From: Sordaria brevicollis
Taxonomy: Eukaryota > Ascomycota > Sordariomycetes > Sordariales > Sordariaceae
Reading direction: 5' to 3'
Assembly: GCA_033439795.1 (NCBI GenBank)
Contig: JAUTDP010000004.1
Location: forward strand, 3,906,001-3,970,000
Length of the DNA: 64,000 nucleotides
In this document: positions 1 through 12,068 of the stretch, piece after piece
Layout of the letters: the number at the start of each line of letters is the position of its first letter
How positions within the stretch are numbered: the first letter of the stretch is position 1
Notes under the pieces: model-generated
What the model saw: the letters and a program-made list of their open reading frames with translations, nothing else
Told to the model about the DNA's origin: nothing
Database searches by the model: none
Position numbers and translations under genes: made by a program

Positions 1-611
1 TCCGCCATTCGTGTCGGCTGTCGACATAGCCTTTGGGTCGGAGGACAGTCGCGCTCCTTGCATTTTCCACTTTGTCGAGTCGATGGCGTTTCCAGTCATC
101 GTATCCCTCCTTGACGACAGTGAGAAGGACAAAGAACAATAGCGGTAGAATGGTGGTGAAGTTGCCGGTCGTACTGACGCCTGGGATGGTTTGAGGGACA
201 CCAACGCAGAGGAAGTAGAAGTTGGCCAGGCGTGAAAACTGGAAGAATAGCTGTTTCGGCAGGAAATCATAGACGGTGTAGCGAGATGTCCGGATCGTGT
301 TGGGTATGTATGCGCCCCCCCGCCGCTCATCGATCAGGGGTTTGTCATGATAAGGTCTTAGTGGGATGTGTCGTCCGTCTTGTGAAGGTGGCAGCTCCTT
401 TTCTTGGAAGATTAGTTCGAGTATGTATTTTCGATATAGCTGTTGTGTGGAGGCTTTGATGGATCTGGGAATCGTTGTTGCCGAGGTGCCAGTTTTGCGC
501 AACGGCGCCAGGATGCCGGCTTTACTGAAGGTGTTGATGCCCTTTTCCAACGAAGCATTGTCGACACTGGCGCCTCCCTCCTCGGCCGTGCTCCTGGTGA
601 AGCTCCTCATG
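1..611 (-). CDS. P4-type ATPase (phospholipid flippase), N-terminal fragment cut by window edge
   Basis: Only about 203 N-terminal codons are present; the rest lies left of position 1. The ATG at 611 (Met-Arg-Ser-Phe-Thr) opens a frame with no stop to the edge. After about 110 polar residues comes the P4-ATPase opening: NTIRTSRYT, then FLPKQLFFQFSRLANFYFL, then VPQTIPG, a hydrophobic stretch (ILPLLFFVLLTVV) and the conserved KEGYDDWKRHRLDKVENAR block ahead of the actuator domain. Family members use ATP to move aminophospholipids to the cytosolic leaflet of Golgi, endosomal or plasma membranes. The STTGNFTTILPL wording and the long N-terminal tail recall the Dnf3 branch rather than Drs2 or Neo1, but that subgroup call is a guess from memory. 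No intron is seen in this part. The catalytic DKTG site lies outside the window. Confidence 0.85.
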
Positions 612-1647
612 ATGGTGCTTGTTCGAGGGGTCTGCAATTCATGGCGTCGCTGGTCGGGATATGAAAACGGAAGTGATTAGGTTGCGCCAGCGCATGTGAC
701 GAAAGAACTCTACGCAGTACGACTAGGCTCTATGTAGGTAGGTAGATGTCACGGTCATCGACTCGGGGGATTGGCGGGACGATCAGGTCATTACGGGGTT
801 TCAGCTACGGTGTATCATGGGCGGGTTTGACTGTTTATCGTCAATCGTTCCGGCGATAGTCGTCAACTTCCCGGCTTTTTCTGTGGAGTGTGCGCGGACC
901 CGGGGAAAAACCCGAAAAATGTCTGGAGAGCGGTCCCGGATGTGAATGTTAGGTTCAAGGATCCAGTATATTGAATGGAAGCATCAGATGAAAGTCAAAA
1001 TCCGACTGAAACGAGCGACGGTATCGGCAAGAAGCGAGCGACTGGCAGTTGCGATGAAAGGTGGTGAAGTTTCTGCCGGAACAGACGGAAATTGAAAATG
1101 ATGACGAAGGGAAAGAACAGAGTGGGATTGATGAAGAAAGACGGCCCAGGCAGAAAGAGGGAAGGCGCCAAAACTGGACGACATCGAATCCAGAATCCTG
1201 CTTCGAATCCTTGTTCCTTCAAATGGAAAGCGTGGCTCCACTTCCAGCGCCCCTTCCGTGGGACCCCTGCCAATCTTACGGATGACCCACATGTCCCGAG
1301 CCCCGCTTTTCGGAGTTTATCACTGTTTCCGGCCCGAGTCAAACTGCCCGGTTAGGCCGGTCTCGACCGTGATAACTTCAACCTTATCTTTATCCTAACG
1401 ACGGATGTCCAAAACATGATAATAGTAGAAGGGTGGAAGTGATGTATTACGGGAAACAGGAGTTCAGGTTGAATCAAAGGGATGGGAGGTGGTACTGCAT
1501 TTACCGGGCAGGCGCAACCCGCTGGGTTGGGTCTTTCCTCAAATTGTCCCGTTTCGTGAAACGTCAACTGCCGGTTATCTCTACACAGTAGGAAGGTGTA
1601 CCTCCATTCTTGGGAAGCTGCGTTTATCCAACAAAGCTCCTGCCCGT
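612..1647. other. Intergenic region between divergently placed neighbours
   Basis: No coding region is supported here. It holds the upstream region of the flippase gene and the 3' side of the membrane-protein gene at 1648. Short open frames on both strands at about 984-1355 overlap one another, have no recognisable motif and show no splice logic. Confidence 0.5.
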
Positions 1648-3230
1648 TTACCGACTTCTCCTCCTGCCCCGATCATCATCTCTTTCAATAGCTGCCTCAT
1701 CTCTCTCCCACAAAAGATACGCCGCCATCGCGACCGGTCCACCAAGCACCAACCAGGTTAACGCCTTGACAAACCGCTTTCCACCACCGACACCAGCAGC
1801 CCAATATTGGTACGCAGCCCAAGTGAGAAGCCCAGAGTTGCCGCTGTAGACGTCCCATTGAAGGAAGTGCTTGGCCAGCGGCGCCAACCACGCCATCCGG
1901 ATCTTCTCCAAGCTCGATACGTCGATATACGGCGGATCCCATAGTGCCCTCGGGATAGCCGAACCAATGTCTACCTCCTTCAACATTGCCGAAAGCCACG
2001 GGTACGAGGCTGCCAAGTCTGCCGGCAAAGCAGTGGGAGGCGTCAGAGCAATGACCAGGAATCCCATCTGAGCCACGACACAGAGACCCATGGTGAACTT
2101 GTAAACAGGGCTTGCACCGACCGGCTTTCTCGCCAGGGGCATCGTGACCTTGGCGCTGTTCCCCTCCGAGCTAGCACTGGAAGCAGAGCCAAACAAGCCC
2201 TTGAGGAAGAACATCAAGTTCGCCTGCAAAATCGGAAACACCTGCCAGGTAGCCATCCAGTTCTGATGCTCGGGTTGCGGAATGACCCGAGGGCTCGGTA
2301 GGCCCATCATGAACGCAGGGACAAGGAACGCCATCGTGACGCACACCGGCAACACGGTCATTTCCCCCTCGTTGACGGCCAGTGCGTCAACATCGCTGCC
2401 ACTTGCTACCGGGGAAGTGAGCAGAGAGATGATGAAGTAGATAGGGCCAGCGATGGTGTATGATACCAGTTGCATGCCCATACCCCAGAATACAGTCCTG
2501 TGATAGCCGTCAGTCAAGTCATCACCTTTCGCCAACTTAAATCACCCAGCTCTTCGGCACCTGATCTGGAAAACCCCATCACCGACACTGATCAAAGCAG
2601 CCTAAAAGAACAGAAAAAAAAGCCAACTCACCAACCAACCACCCGCCCCTTATTCCCCCTCCTCGCCCCTTCAAGACTAACCAACGCCCAAGCACCCGCA
2701 AACTGCACCATAGCCGCCCAAAGCGGGACATCCACATCCCACGTTCTCCCTCCCCTTTTGCTTCCTACCATCCACGGCCCCGAGCCCAGCTCCTCTACAG
2801 GGTCACCAGCATCCAACCAAGCAGCAAAAAACGTCACCAGCGTGAGCAACACTTTATCCACCGCCTCCACTCCCGTAAACTCCCGCTTGGCCTCGTAGCC
2901 CACCACTTCTGAGGGATGGCCAGTTTTGATCTTGGTAAGAGCTGCAAAGAAGCCGTTTCCAAAACCGGTGATCATACCCCCGTAGGCTCCCGTAGACAGA
3001 AAGAAGAGGAGAAGCAAGATGGCTAATGATTTGCCGGCGAAGCCGAGGAGGCCGGATGAGCGGCGGGTTTGGAGTTGGGCTATCAGGGAGGTGCGCCGGG
3101 GCCGGGTGTCGGGGGAGGGACTGGGTCTTGCCCCTGGGGTCGTTCCTCGGGTGCGGCTGCTGCTGCCCGGGCCCGGGCTTGGGGCGAAGAGCCCGGGGGT
3201 GGGAGGAGGGGATTTGGTGTCTGGTGACAT
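1648..3230 (-). CDS. Multi-pass membrane protein of unknown function
   Basis: Two exons, 3230..2632 and 2497..1648, give about 482 residues. The intron 2498..2631 has donor GTGAGT, branch CTGAC and acceptor CACAG; joining leaves one frame (TG|G codes Trp, then TVFWGMGMQLVS). The first ~60 residues are Ser/Pro/Arg-rich and disordered. Hydrophobic segments follow at about 68-85 (AILLLLFFLSTGAYGG), near 125, 180-195, and several in exon 2 (YTIAGPIYFIISLL; VTMAFLVPAFMMGL; FTMGLCVVAQMGFLVIAL; ALTWLVLGGPVAMAAYLLW). The C terminus is charged. I do not recognise the family; the scattered Trp/Tyr-rich helices resemble uncharacterised fungal integral membrane proteins. No catalytic motif is visible. 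The call of membrane protein is firm; the function is unknown. Confidence 0.75.
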
Positions 3231-3876
3231 TGTATCCTTGGTTGTGAAATAGGTGAGTGGGGCAATGGATGAAAAAAAAAAAAAAAAAAAAAGAAGGGAA
3301 AGAAAGGTGGTGAGAAGGGAAATGCAGAAAACAAAAAGTTCCTGTTGTGGATGGGATGAAGTTCGTATGATATGTGCGTGCCCAAAGCTCCGAGGTACAG
3401 TCCAACCTCCAGCAAGCCAGCTTGGCAGGGTAGTATGGTAGTTCGGAGACCCACTTTGTTGACCCTCTGTACATAATTCGTTGACGAAGGAGGGGAACGT
3501 CCAACGTTTTATATCTCCATGATGGAGGTGTGAAGAGCGATTGCCTCTATGGAGAAAGGTTGCAAAAAGAGGTCATCAAGAGAATGAAGTAACAGTGATG
3601 TTATAATGCTGCCTTTCGTGCTACAGAGCTCCAATGTCTCAGCCCTTCATTGTTCAACCTGCCGGGATCTATAAGGGTTAGGGCTCATAGTTGGTTCGAT
3701 ACTGAGAAGGCTGCAAGAAAAGATTGTATATAAACAGCCTCCGCGGGTGGAAGAGGGTAATCCTGTTTCTTGTCCCCTTCGCTGTATCCATAAGAGGAAA
3801 AAAAGGTGAAAATGGATAATGCAAGAATATTTATTGCAGAGGAACAGCAACAACCATAACTCCAAACACCAAACTA
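3231..3876. other. Intergenic region with poly-A tract
   Basis: Upstream of the membrane-protein gene and downstream of the ankyrin gene, which reads on the same strand. An A homopolymer of about 20 lies near 3271-3291 followed by a GA-rich stretch, giving a pyrimidine-rich leader on the minus strand. No gene seen. Confidence 0.5.
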
Positions 3877-6800
3877 CTACGATAAACTGCTTTGCCCGTC
3901 ACTTCCGGAATGGCCCTTCTTCTTTTTCTTCTTCTTCGGCTTACCATCGCCCTCATCCTTCCTCTTCTTGGCCTCCTCCTCCTTTTTCTTTTCCTCAACG
4001 ACCAATACGATCCCCGTCCCCTTCTCAGCCAACCTAAACTTGCTCGTCACCGAGGCCGCATGATGCTCCATGAACCGTCCACCCATATACCCCTCTTCCT
4101 CCGGATTCATCAACTTCCTCAACAACTCCATCGGCTTATGCGGAATTGGTTCGCCCTCTAATTTATGCACGGCCCTGAAGGCGGCATTATCAGAGGGCTC
4201 CTCCCTCATTCCCTTAGATTTCAAGTGCGCAATGACGCTGGCAATATGCTGAATCCTTTTGTCAATCATCAGCACCTTGGGGTGGTACAGATCTGGTGGT
4301 TGGTTGTTGAAGTGTCCTCCCGGGGGCTGCCGCTGCTGCTCGGCAAGAAGCGTCTCCGACTGGACGTTGTACAGCCGGACCGTGTGCACGAGCGCGTCGA
4401 CGCAGATGTGGAAGGGCGTCAGGTCCAGACAGTCGTGGAGGATGCCCTGGTTGGGGTCGGCGCCGTGTCTGAGCAGGACGTGCATCACATCCCAGTGTCC
4501 GTTCAGGGCGGCGTCGGTGAGGCAGCTGAAGGACGGCTTGACGTGCATGAAACCCGGCTGTGCCTGGACTATGGGGTGGCCGAAGGGGTAGCGCTTGAGA
4601 ATGGCTTTCACCACGTCGGCGTGTCCTTCGTGGCAGGCCTAAGTGCAGACGGAGCATGTTAGTGGCCAGAGCTGCTTAGAACTAATTACCAGTACCAAGT
4701 GTGACTTACAGCTTCAAGGGCAGAGAACCCATAGAGATGCGTCGTGTGGCGGTTACGAGCGCTCTGCTTGCCAAGGGATGGATCATTCGAGTGTTGATTG
4801 CTGGTATCCGGTTCGGGATCCCCTAAAGGGGGGCCCTGAAGCTTGATCAGTTCGCTCACGACAAACTGGGAAAGCTTGGTTCCGGGAGGCGGGCGAAGAA
4901 AGTCTCCCTGGGTCGCCATCTGGGCTTGCAGTAGTGCGGTGGTTTCTGAGAGAATTCGGTACGACTTGTGCGGGTCGGCCGATGTACAATCCATCATAGC
5001 TTCGACCAGCTTCCGATAACCTCCCGCTGCAGCCTCCGCCAAGGGCGTTAGAAGACACCCATTGACGGCAGTCGCAGAACAGCCTCTGGCGATTAAAAGA
5101 CCGGCGGATCCCCAGTCGCCATTGACACACGCGAGATGCAGTAGTGTGGGTTTGGTGCTGAGACACTCAATCCTCCCAGTGACGCCGATGTCATTGTCAG
5201 CGAGCAACTGAGTTACCATGGGCAGCGCCGACTTATCACTAAAAGCCAAAGTGAAGGCCAGCATCGCTGCTGGAGTGAAGGTGCCACTAAGTGTGTGGAC
5301 TATCTTTAAGGGAGGACTTATCGCTCTCGGCCGATAAGTCCTTCTTCCAAGCAACCACAGACATGATATGTTCTCCGGATGGCCTCTTTTGACGAGCTGC
5401 TTGACAATGGAGCAGAGTCGGGAATCATCAAAGGTATATCCGACTTTGGTACCAAAAATGCCCAGGAGTGAGCAGATCCCTGCGTGCCCTGGCTTCTTCG
5501 AATCTCCTTTTTTATTGAGACGAAGGGCCACCTCGGCCGCGTATTGCCAGCATCCTCGCGATATGTTTGTTTCGGTGCTGTGTGCGAGAATGGTATCCAG
5601 AATTAGGGTCTCCGTGCAATCTACACGCTCGAGAATCCTATTGATCAAGCTGATTAGGTGAGTTTGATCGTAGTTGTTGGGATATCGCTGGCCCAATCTC
5701 CCCACACGTGTCCCGTAGCGTAGAAGGGATTTAATGATAACCTCGTATCCTGGCAGTGAGATCATGCCACTGATAATCTGCAGGGTGGTGGATTGGCCCA
5801 TCCTCAGAGAAACATTGGGATCCGCGCCGGCTTCCAAAAGTGCCTAAGAAGCAAGTCAACGGAGGTTCCATATTTAGGGAGCGAAGCACACAGATGACAT
5901 GGCAATCCAAACCTACCTCAACCGCGGCCACCCCACCACGCATGGCAGCCTTGCACAGCGGTGTGATTTGAAATGCATCTGGCCTGTCAACAACAGCACC
6001 TCCTTCAGAGACAAGCATTCGAATCTCAGGGACAAGTCCTCTATCGGCTGCTCTTGCCAACGGGGTGTCACCAGCCTGGGCGACGGGTTCGTTCACCTTG
6101 CCATTATGCTGGATGAACACTCTGATGAAGTTCTGCCGCTCTAGTTCCCACTGTGCCTTGCCACCAGACCGCCCTGCGACGCCCCTCTGCTTAGCGGACC
6201 TATACTTAACACCCAGTGCAGCGTACACGTAGGCGGCGTTTCTTTGTCTGTGTTCTTGGAGAACGGCTTCCTCCTCTTGTTGCGGATGGCCCTGCGGCGT
6301 TGGGTCTCGGCGACGAAGGTCGGCTCCAAGTTGCACGAACGTGGTAGCTACATTGAAATTACCCATCGCGCAAGCCATCAAAAGGGGCGACATGGCCATG
6401 CTACCCCATGGGGTATTGAGAGGAACCCCGAGGTCCATCAAATAGAGACAAATATCGCGGACGTATTCAGGACGCGAACACAGCGTGAGGTAGTGCATCG
6501 CGGTATAGAGATGAGCATCGGTTGCCCTAGGATCTGGCGGGCAGTCTACTTCAGCCTCATGCGGAGCGGTCAACACAGGACCTTGAATCAGCTCCCGGTA
6601 TCGCTTGGCAAGGCGCTGTACGACCTTTAGACAACCATTCGCAACGGCACTCTGAAGGGCAGTTATACGGAGATGACCGCCACACGCCAACAACGGCGCA
6701 CCCCGGTTGATAAGAAGCAGAGCGACCTCTTCATTTTTGCTGTTTTGGGGCATTGTTTAGAACAGGCAGAACGAGGAGCACGCCGAAAGGCAAGGAAGAG

Positions 6801-7321
6801 TCTGAGACTTACCTGCATATTGCATAGTGAAGAGGATACCATGGCGGGATTTCATGAAGCTCTTCATCGGGAATGTTGTCATTGAGGGCCGTCTCGGGGT
6901 CGAAGCCTCGAAACATCCTCTGCAAGTTAACACAACTGCAGAGCCTGAAGGACACGGGGCTCTGGACTGCCCCATGGTCCAAGAGGCACGAGACAACATC
7001 GATATGGCCGCCGTAAGACGCGCGAGCGAGCGGAGTAGCCCATCTATCCCACGAGGCCGTATCCGGCATGGGAGTGTTGATGAGTGTGTCCCTTGCATCC
7101 GTATCGGGGCAATACAATAGTGCAGTCTTCAGGACCAAACAGCTGCCATTATCGATGGCCCAGCGCACAGCCACATGCCGACCTTTGAGATCATAAAGCT
7201 GTTCAGTCAAACTCCTGCAACAAGATCTGGAGACACGGATCAGAGAGGCCAAGTCTCTGCGGTTGAGAAGTCCTCCAATGGCCAAGATAAGTTCCGTCGG
7301 CAGGGTGTCGAGAGTGACCAT
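3877..7321 (-). CDS. F-box and ankyrin-repeat protein
   Basis: Four exons: 7321..6813, 6739..5917, 5843..4710 and 4638..3877, giving about 1,075 residues. All three introns are 71-73 bp with GTAAGT or GTAGGT donors, CTAAC/CTAAAC-type branches and CAG/TAG acceptors, and every junction keeps frame. I start at the ATG at 7321 because it opens directly on an F-box (LDTLPTELILAIGGLL then DLASLIRVSRSC). Ankyrin-like units follow through the length, for example ATPLARASYGGHIDVVSCLLDHGA, LLINRGAPL, TPLARAADRGLVPEIRMLV, ALLEAGADPN, TLLHLACVNGDWGSAGLL, LTDAALNGHWDVMHVLLRHGADPN. The tail is Lys/Glu-rich. By family, F-box proteins dock on Skp1 in SCF ubiquitin ligases and the repeats would choose the substrate; that role is inferred. 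Such proteins are highly expanded in filamentous fungi, so orthology cannot be assigned by eye. Confidence 0.85.
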
Positions 7322-8430
7322 GTTGTCAACCACTACAATGGCGACCAAGGTCTAGGAGAAGAAAGAAATGGGCCGTCGTTCAGGTGGCCTTGATGGCTCG
7401 ACATCAAGCACGCGCCGGTGTGCAAAGCGACTACAGTTGGTGGAAGCTGGAAGTCGAAGCCGGAGCCACTCGGTCCAAGACTCTATGTCGCCAATTGTAG
7501 TATGTCGAACCGTGGTGGTTCGGGAAGAGAACACAACTGCCAGGATTTTCGCATGTGGTGAAAGACGAAACAGTTATCTTGTTGGTGATGTTGGTAATGA
7601 TGTTGATAATGATGGGAAGTGCTAGCTTGATGTTTTGGTTTGAACGTCCAGGTGAATCTGTTTGAGTGCAGTGTGTGGTGACCGATAACGCATAGATGAC
7701 CCTAACCCCCATTAACCGTATCCGTCCATCACGTGTGGGGAAACTGGTTTACATAATCAAGAGCTTGACGCTGCTGGCAGTTTTCAGAAAAGTGGATGAA
7801 TCAGTGTGTCGAACTGTAATGTGATGGATAAGGCCGGGATAGTACCTAGGTAGTTAGAGAGAAGGATATCATGTTAGAAATTAAGATAGGTACACTGAGG
7901 AAAAGTAATTCTTTGGAGGAATGAATGAGGAGCGACGGCCTTTTGTACGGTACCCAGGTGGTGTATAAGATACATCAGGTAAGGCACATCCCGTTATCTT
8001 ACATACTAACAGCTGACAGCCTGAAGCACTCGCATGCAGCGTAGCTTTCTGTTAGTACCTACCGGTGCTCTTGTTAAGCTGCGCTTCTGTTGGGAGCTCC
8101 CGCCTGAGCTGCCAAGGTATCGTACCCGCCTGAATAGCCCCAGCGTAGGTACGACCAACGCGGCTGCGCTTGCTCTTACTCAGCTAGCTGTACCTTAGGT
8201 ACCTCTATGTACAGCTCCCCTCGAGCGTCGTCATTCCAAGTCCATTCCGCGACTCTGAACAACATCCCGACATTTACTGTTTCCTGCTGCGCCATCATCG
8301 TTCCTTTCTTCACCAGCAACAAGACCAATGCCCGCATGGTCCCGCGCTTTCTACTAGCCAAACGAACACGACAATTGTTCCGTCAAACACATCGTCCTTG
8401 TAGAGAGCTACACATTGGCAAACAAGCAAC
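7322..8430. other. Divergent intergenic region (ankyrin gene / VPS35)
   Basis: Shared upstream region of two divergently transcribed genes. It is rich in short CTAGGTA/GGTACC-like words near 7840-8200. No coding region or RNA gene was recognised. Confidence 0.45.
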
Positions 8431-11308
8431 ATGTCGACCCCCGCGCCGCCTGAGGACCAGGCCCGCCTCCTCGAAGATGCCTTGATCGCCGTGCGCCAGC
8501 AGACAACCCTCATGCGCAAATGCCTCGACACCCCCGGGAAGCTCATGGATGCTCTCAAGTGCTGGTATGTCCCCGAATAAGCATGGCACGACATGCCCTG
8601 GCCCGATATGCGCTGCGCTGGTGCTGACCGTCGACCGCCCTCGTCTACCTACAGCTCCACCCTTGTCTCGGAGCTTCGAACCAGCAGCCTGGGCCCCAAG
8701 CAATACTACGAGCTGTACATGGCTGTCTTCGATGCTCTCCGATACCTTTCCGTCCACTTGCGCGAAAACCACCCCGTTAATCATCTGGCCGACCTCTACG
8801 AACTCGTCCAGTATGCCGGCAACATCATTCCCCGCCTTTATCTCATGATCACGGTCGGCACAGCCTACATGTCCATCGAGGGCGCCCCCGTCAAGGAGCT
8901 GATGAAGGATATGATGGACATGAGCCGCGGAGTTCAGCATCCTGTTCGCGGCTTGTTTCTGCGCTACTACCTCTCCGGACAGGCGCGCGACTACCTGCCA
9001 ACCGGTGACTCCGAAGGCCCAGAGGGCAACTTGCAGGACTCCATCAACTTCATCCTTACCAACTTTGTCGAAATGAACAAGCTTTGGGTTCGGCTACAAC
9101 ATCAAGGACACTCGAGGGAGAGAGACCAGCGGACGCAGGAAAGGAAAGAGCTGCAATTGCTTGTGGGAAACAACATTGTCCGTCTGAGCCAGCTTGTCGA
9201 TCTGCCGACGTACAAGAATGGGATACTAGCGCCATTGCTGGAGCAGGTTGTGCAGTGCCGAGATGTCCTGGCGCAAGAATATCTGCTTGAGGTCATCACC
9301 CAGGTCTTCCCCGACGAGTTCCACCTTCACACTCTCGATCAGTTCCTGGCCGCCGTCTCCAGGTTAAATCCTCACGTAAACGTCAAGGGAATCGTCATTG
9401 GCCTGATGGACCGACTATCGGACTATGCAGAGAGAGAGTCGCAAAACGAAGAAGACGAGGATAGGGGTCAGTTGGAGGAAGAAGCGCTCACAAAGCTGCT
9501 GGAAAAGGTGAAGCTCGCAAAAACGGCTGCGGAAACCGAGGAAACGAGCGCACCGACACCTGAAGCCGCCCCTGAAAATGGTGATAATGCGGAAACCGAC
9601 GTGGGATCGACCGATGAAACTTTGAATGTCGAGCCATCAGTAGCAGACACGGAAGCTACCGCGACTAGTGGAGACGAACCCGAACCGACAAAGAAACATA
9701 GGGGCATCCCTGAAAACGTGCCTCTGTACGAAATCTTCTTTGGGCAGGTCAAGAATCTTGTGCAAGCGCAACATCTTCCGATCCAAGACACCATCGCCTT
9801 GTGTGTCTCGCTCACGAACCTGGCGCTCAACATCTATCCTGAAAGGCTAGACTACGTCGACCAGATCCTCGATTATGCCCACTCAAAGGTGAAGGAACAC
9901 GCCAACAGTGCCGATCTGCATTCCCCACCAGCGCAACAAAGTATTCTGGCCTTGCTTCAGGCTCCCCTCAAGCGCTATGTGTCGATATTCACGGCACTTG
10001 CTCTGCCCACATACGTTCCTCTGTTCCAATCACAAACCTATCCTACACGGAGGGCCGTTGCCGGCGAAGTGGCCAGACACTTGATCAAGAACCAGACCCA
10101 CATCACTACCACGGCCAACCTCGAGAATGTCCTGGAGGTGCTAAAGGTTCTCATAAAAGAAGGGTCGCAAGCGCCATCTGGCTACCCTGGCGTCGTTCAG
10201 CAGCGTGGCCGTGCCTTGGAGACAGACGAGACTTTGGAAGAACAGGGCTGGCTGGCCCGCCTTGTCCACCTGCTCCAGTCCGATGATAACGACACCCAAT
10301 TCCGTCTCCTGCAGATGGCAAGGAAGGCCTACGCCGAAGGTAACGAGCGAATCCGGACCACGACGCCACCACTCATCACCGCCGGCCTCAAGCTCGCCCG
10401 GCGCTACAAGGCTCGCGAGCACTACGATGACAACTGGCAATCGCAGTGTTCCGCGCTCTTCAAGTTCCTCCACTCCGCCATCTCGACTCTCTACACGCGC
10501 GTCAACGGAGCCGGCGCCGCCGAGTTGTCTCTCCGTCTGTTTTGCTCCTGCGGACAGATGGCCGACAAGACGGAATTCGAGGAAGTGGCGTACGAGTTCT
10601 TTGCGCAGGCATTCACCGTTTATGAGGAGGCTATCAGCGACTCCAAAGCACAGTTCCAGGCTGTTTGCGCGATTGCCAGCGCCCTGCATCGCACACGCAA
10701 CTTTGGAAAGGAAAACTACGACACTCTTATTACCAAGTGCGCGCAGCACGCGAGCAAACTGCTGAGGAAGCCGGATCAGTGCCGGGCTGTCTACCTGGCT
10801 AGTCATCTGTGGTGGGCGACTCCGATTGCTAGTAACGGGGAGACCGAGGAGACCGAGGTAAGTCAACGGCATTGTTTTATCGTATTTCCTTGACAGGATG
10901 GCTCTAACATGCTTCTGCAATCAGCTTTACCGAGACGGCAAGCGTGTCCTCGAATGTCTGCAGCGCGCTCTCCGCGTGGCGGATTCGTGCATGGAGACTG
11001 CCACTTCGATCGAGTTGTTTGTCGAGATCTTGGACAGATACGTCTACTACTTTGACCAGAAGAATGAATCGGTAAGCCCATTTTCCCCCCACTAACCTCA
11101 AACTCAGTGTCCTGTTGTCGTCTAACCCAATGCTTTCTTCTAGGTCACCACCAAGTACCTCAACGGCCTGATCGAGCTTATACACTCTAACCTGGCCGGT
11201 AACCAGCAAGACTCGGCTTCGGTTGAGGCCAGCCGGAAGCACTTCATGCAGACCCTGGAGATCATCAGGAGCAAGGAGTACGAAGGCATTGTGCTTACTC
11301 CCAAGTAA
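8431..11308 (+). CDS. vps35: Retromer subunit VPS35
   Basis: Four exons: 8431..8564, 8655..10857, 10925..11071 and 11144..11308, giving about 882 residues, close to the usual fungal VPS35 size. All junctions keep phase (donors GTATGT, GTAAGT, GTAAGC; acceptors ACAG, TCAG, CTAG). The N-terminal signature is clear: [34 protein letters not shown], then [20 protein letters not shown] and the [14 protein letters not shown] / [29 protein letters not shown] block that contacts VPS26. A charged linker (about residues 330-400, Glu/Thr-rich) separates it from the alpha-solenoid, which ends in [14 protein letters not shown]. The protein is the scaffold of the endosomal cargo-recycling complex with Vps26 and Vps29, returning receptors from endosome to Golgi. 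The neighbouring M28 gene belongs to a family also tied to vacuolar sorting, but co-function is only suggestive. Confidence 0.95.
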
Positions 11309-12068
11309 AGCATTTGCTTGTGTTTGAGTGTTGTATGAAAAAGGCACAAAAGCTAGCTGGTAGGGACGACATGTGATGAGATGAGACGAGATGAGCGATG
11401 ATTGAGACGCAGTTTTTACAAAGATGGAACAGGACAAGGACAGGACAGGAAACTCCCCCACCCCCAAACCCACACCCCATGATACGATAGTTATAGCCAC
11501 CCACTTATGTAGATATGTAATGACGAGAGAGAGCAAGGCGTTTGAGAGCGTGAGTTGTTCTTCGAAGATTATTTATGAAGTGACTAACTGTGGGATGTCC
11601 AATCGCTGTTTCGACTAGCACATTGAGACCTAATGGGTATCTCTTTTATCACCATTGAGAAATACGATTACGATGAAACAAGAGAGATCATTTCCACTCC
11701 GCTCTGGACAGATTTCTCAGTTCATACGTAGAAATCTAACAAGCCTTACAAACAGGTATTTGAAGATATATATACGCAGCCAACAAAGCCATGCAAACGC
11801 TGCTGCTGTCTAATATAATGTATAAAATATGTACCCAAAAACAGACACAAGAAAACATGGTCAAAAAAGAAAACAAAAAGGGAATCGCTTCAAGTGACAT
11901 AGTGGGCAAATAATATTGGAAACACAGACGAGCCCCGTCCTCTCTTACATTCACCCCTCCCACCACCGGCAGTAAAAGTGAGCAGCAGTGTATGTTTCTT
12001 TCAAGCTTTCTCTTTCTTCCCTCCTCTTTCTGCTCTCTCTCTCTCTTTCTTTGCCTTTCTTTCTATTC
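11309..12068. other. Convergent intergenic region
   Basis: 3' regions of VPS35 and of the M28 gene face each other here. A CT-rich low-complexity tract lies at about 12000-12065. No gene seen. Confidence 0.5.

Noticed and set aside
10141..10920. 259-codon antisense frame across VPS35
   Set aside because: Lies opposite conserved VPS35 coding sequence; composition mirrors the real gene.
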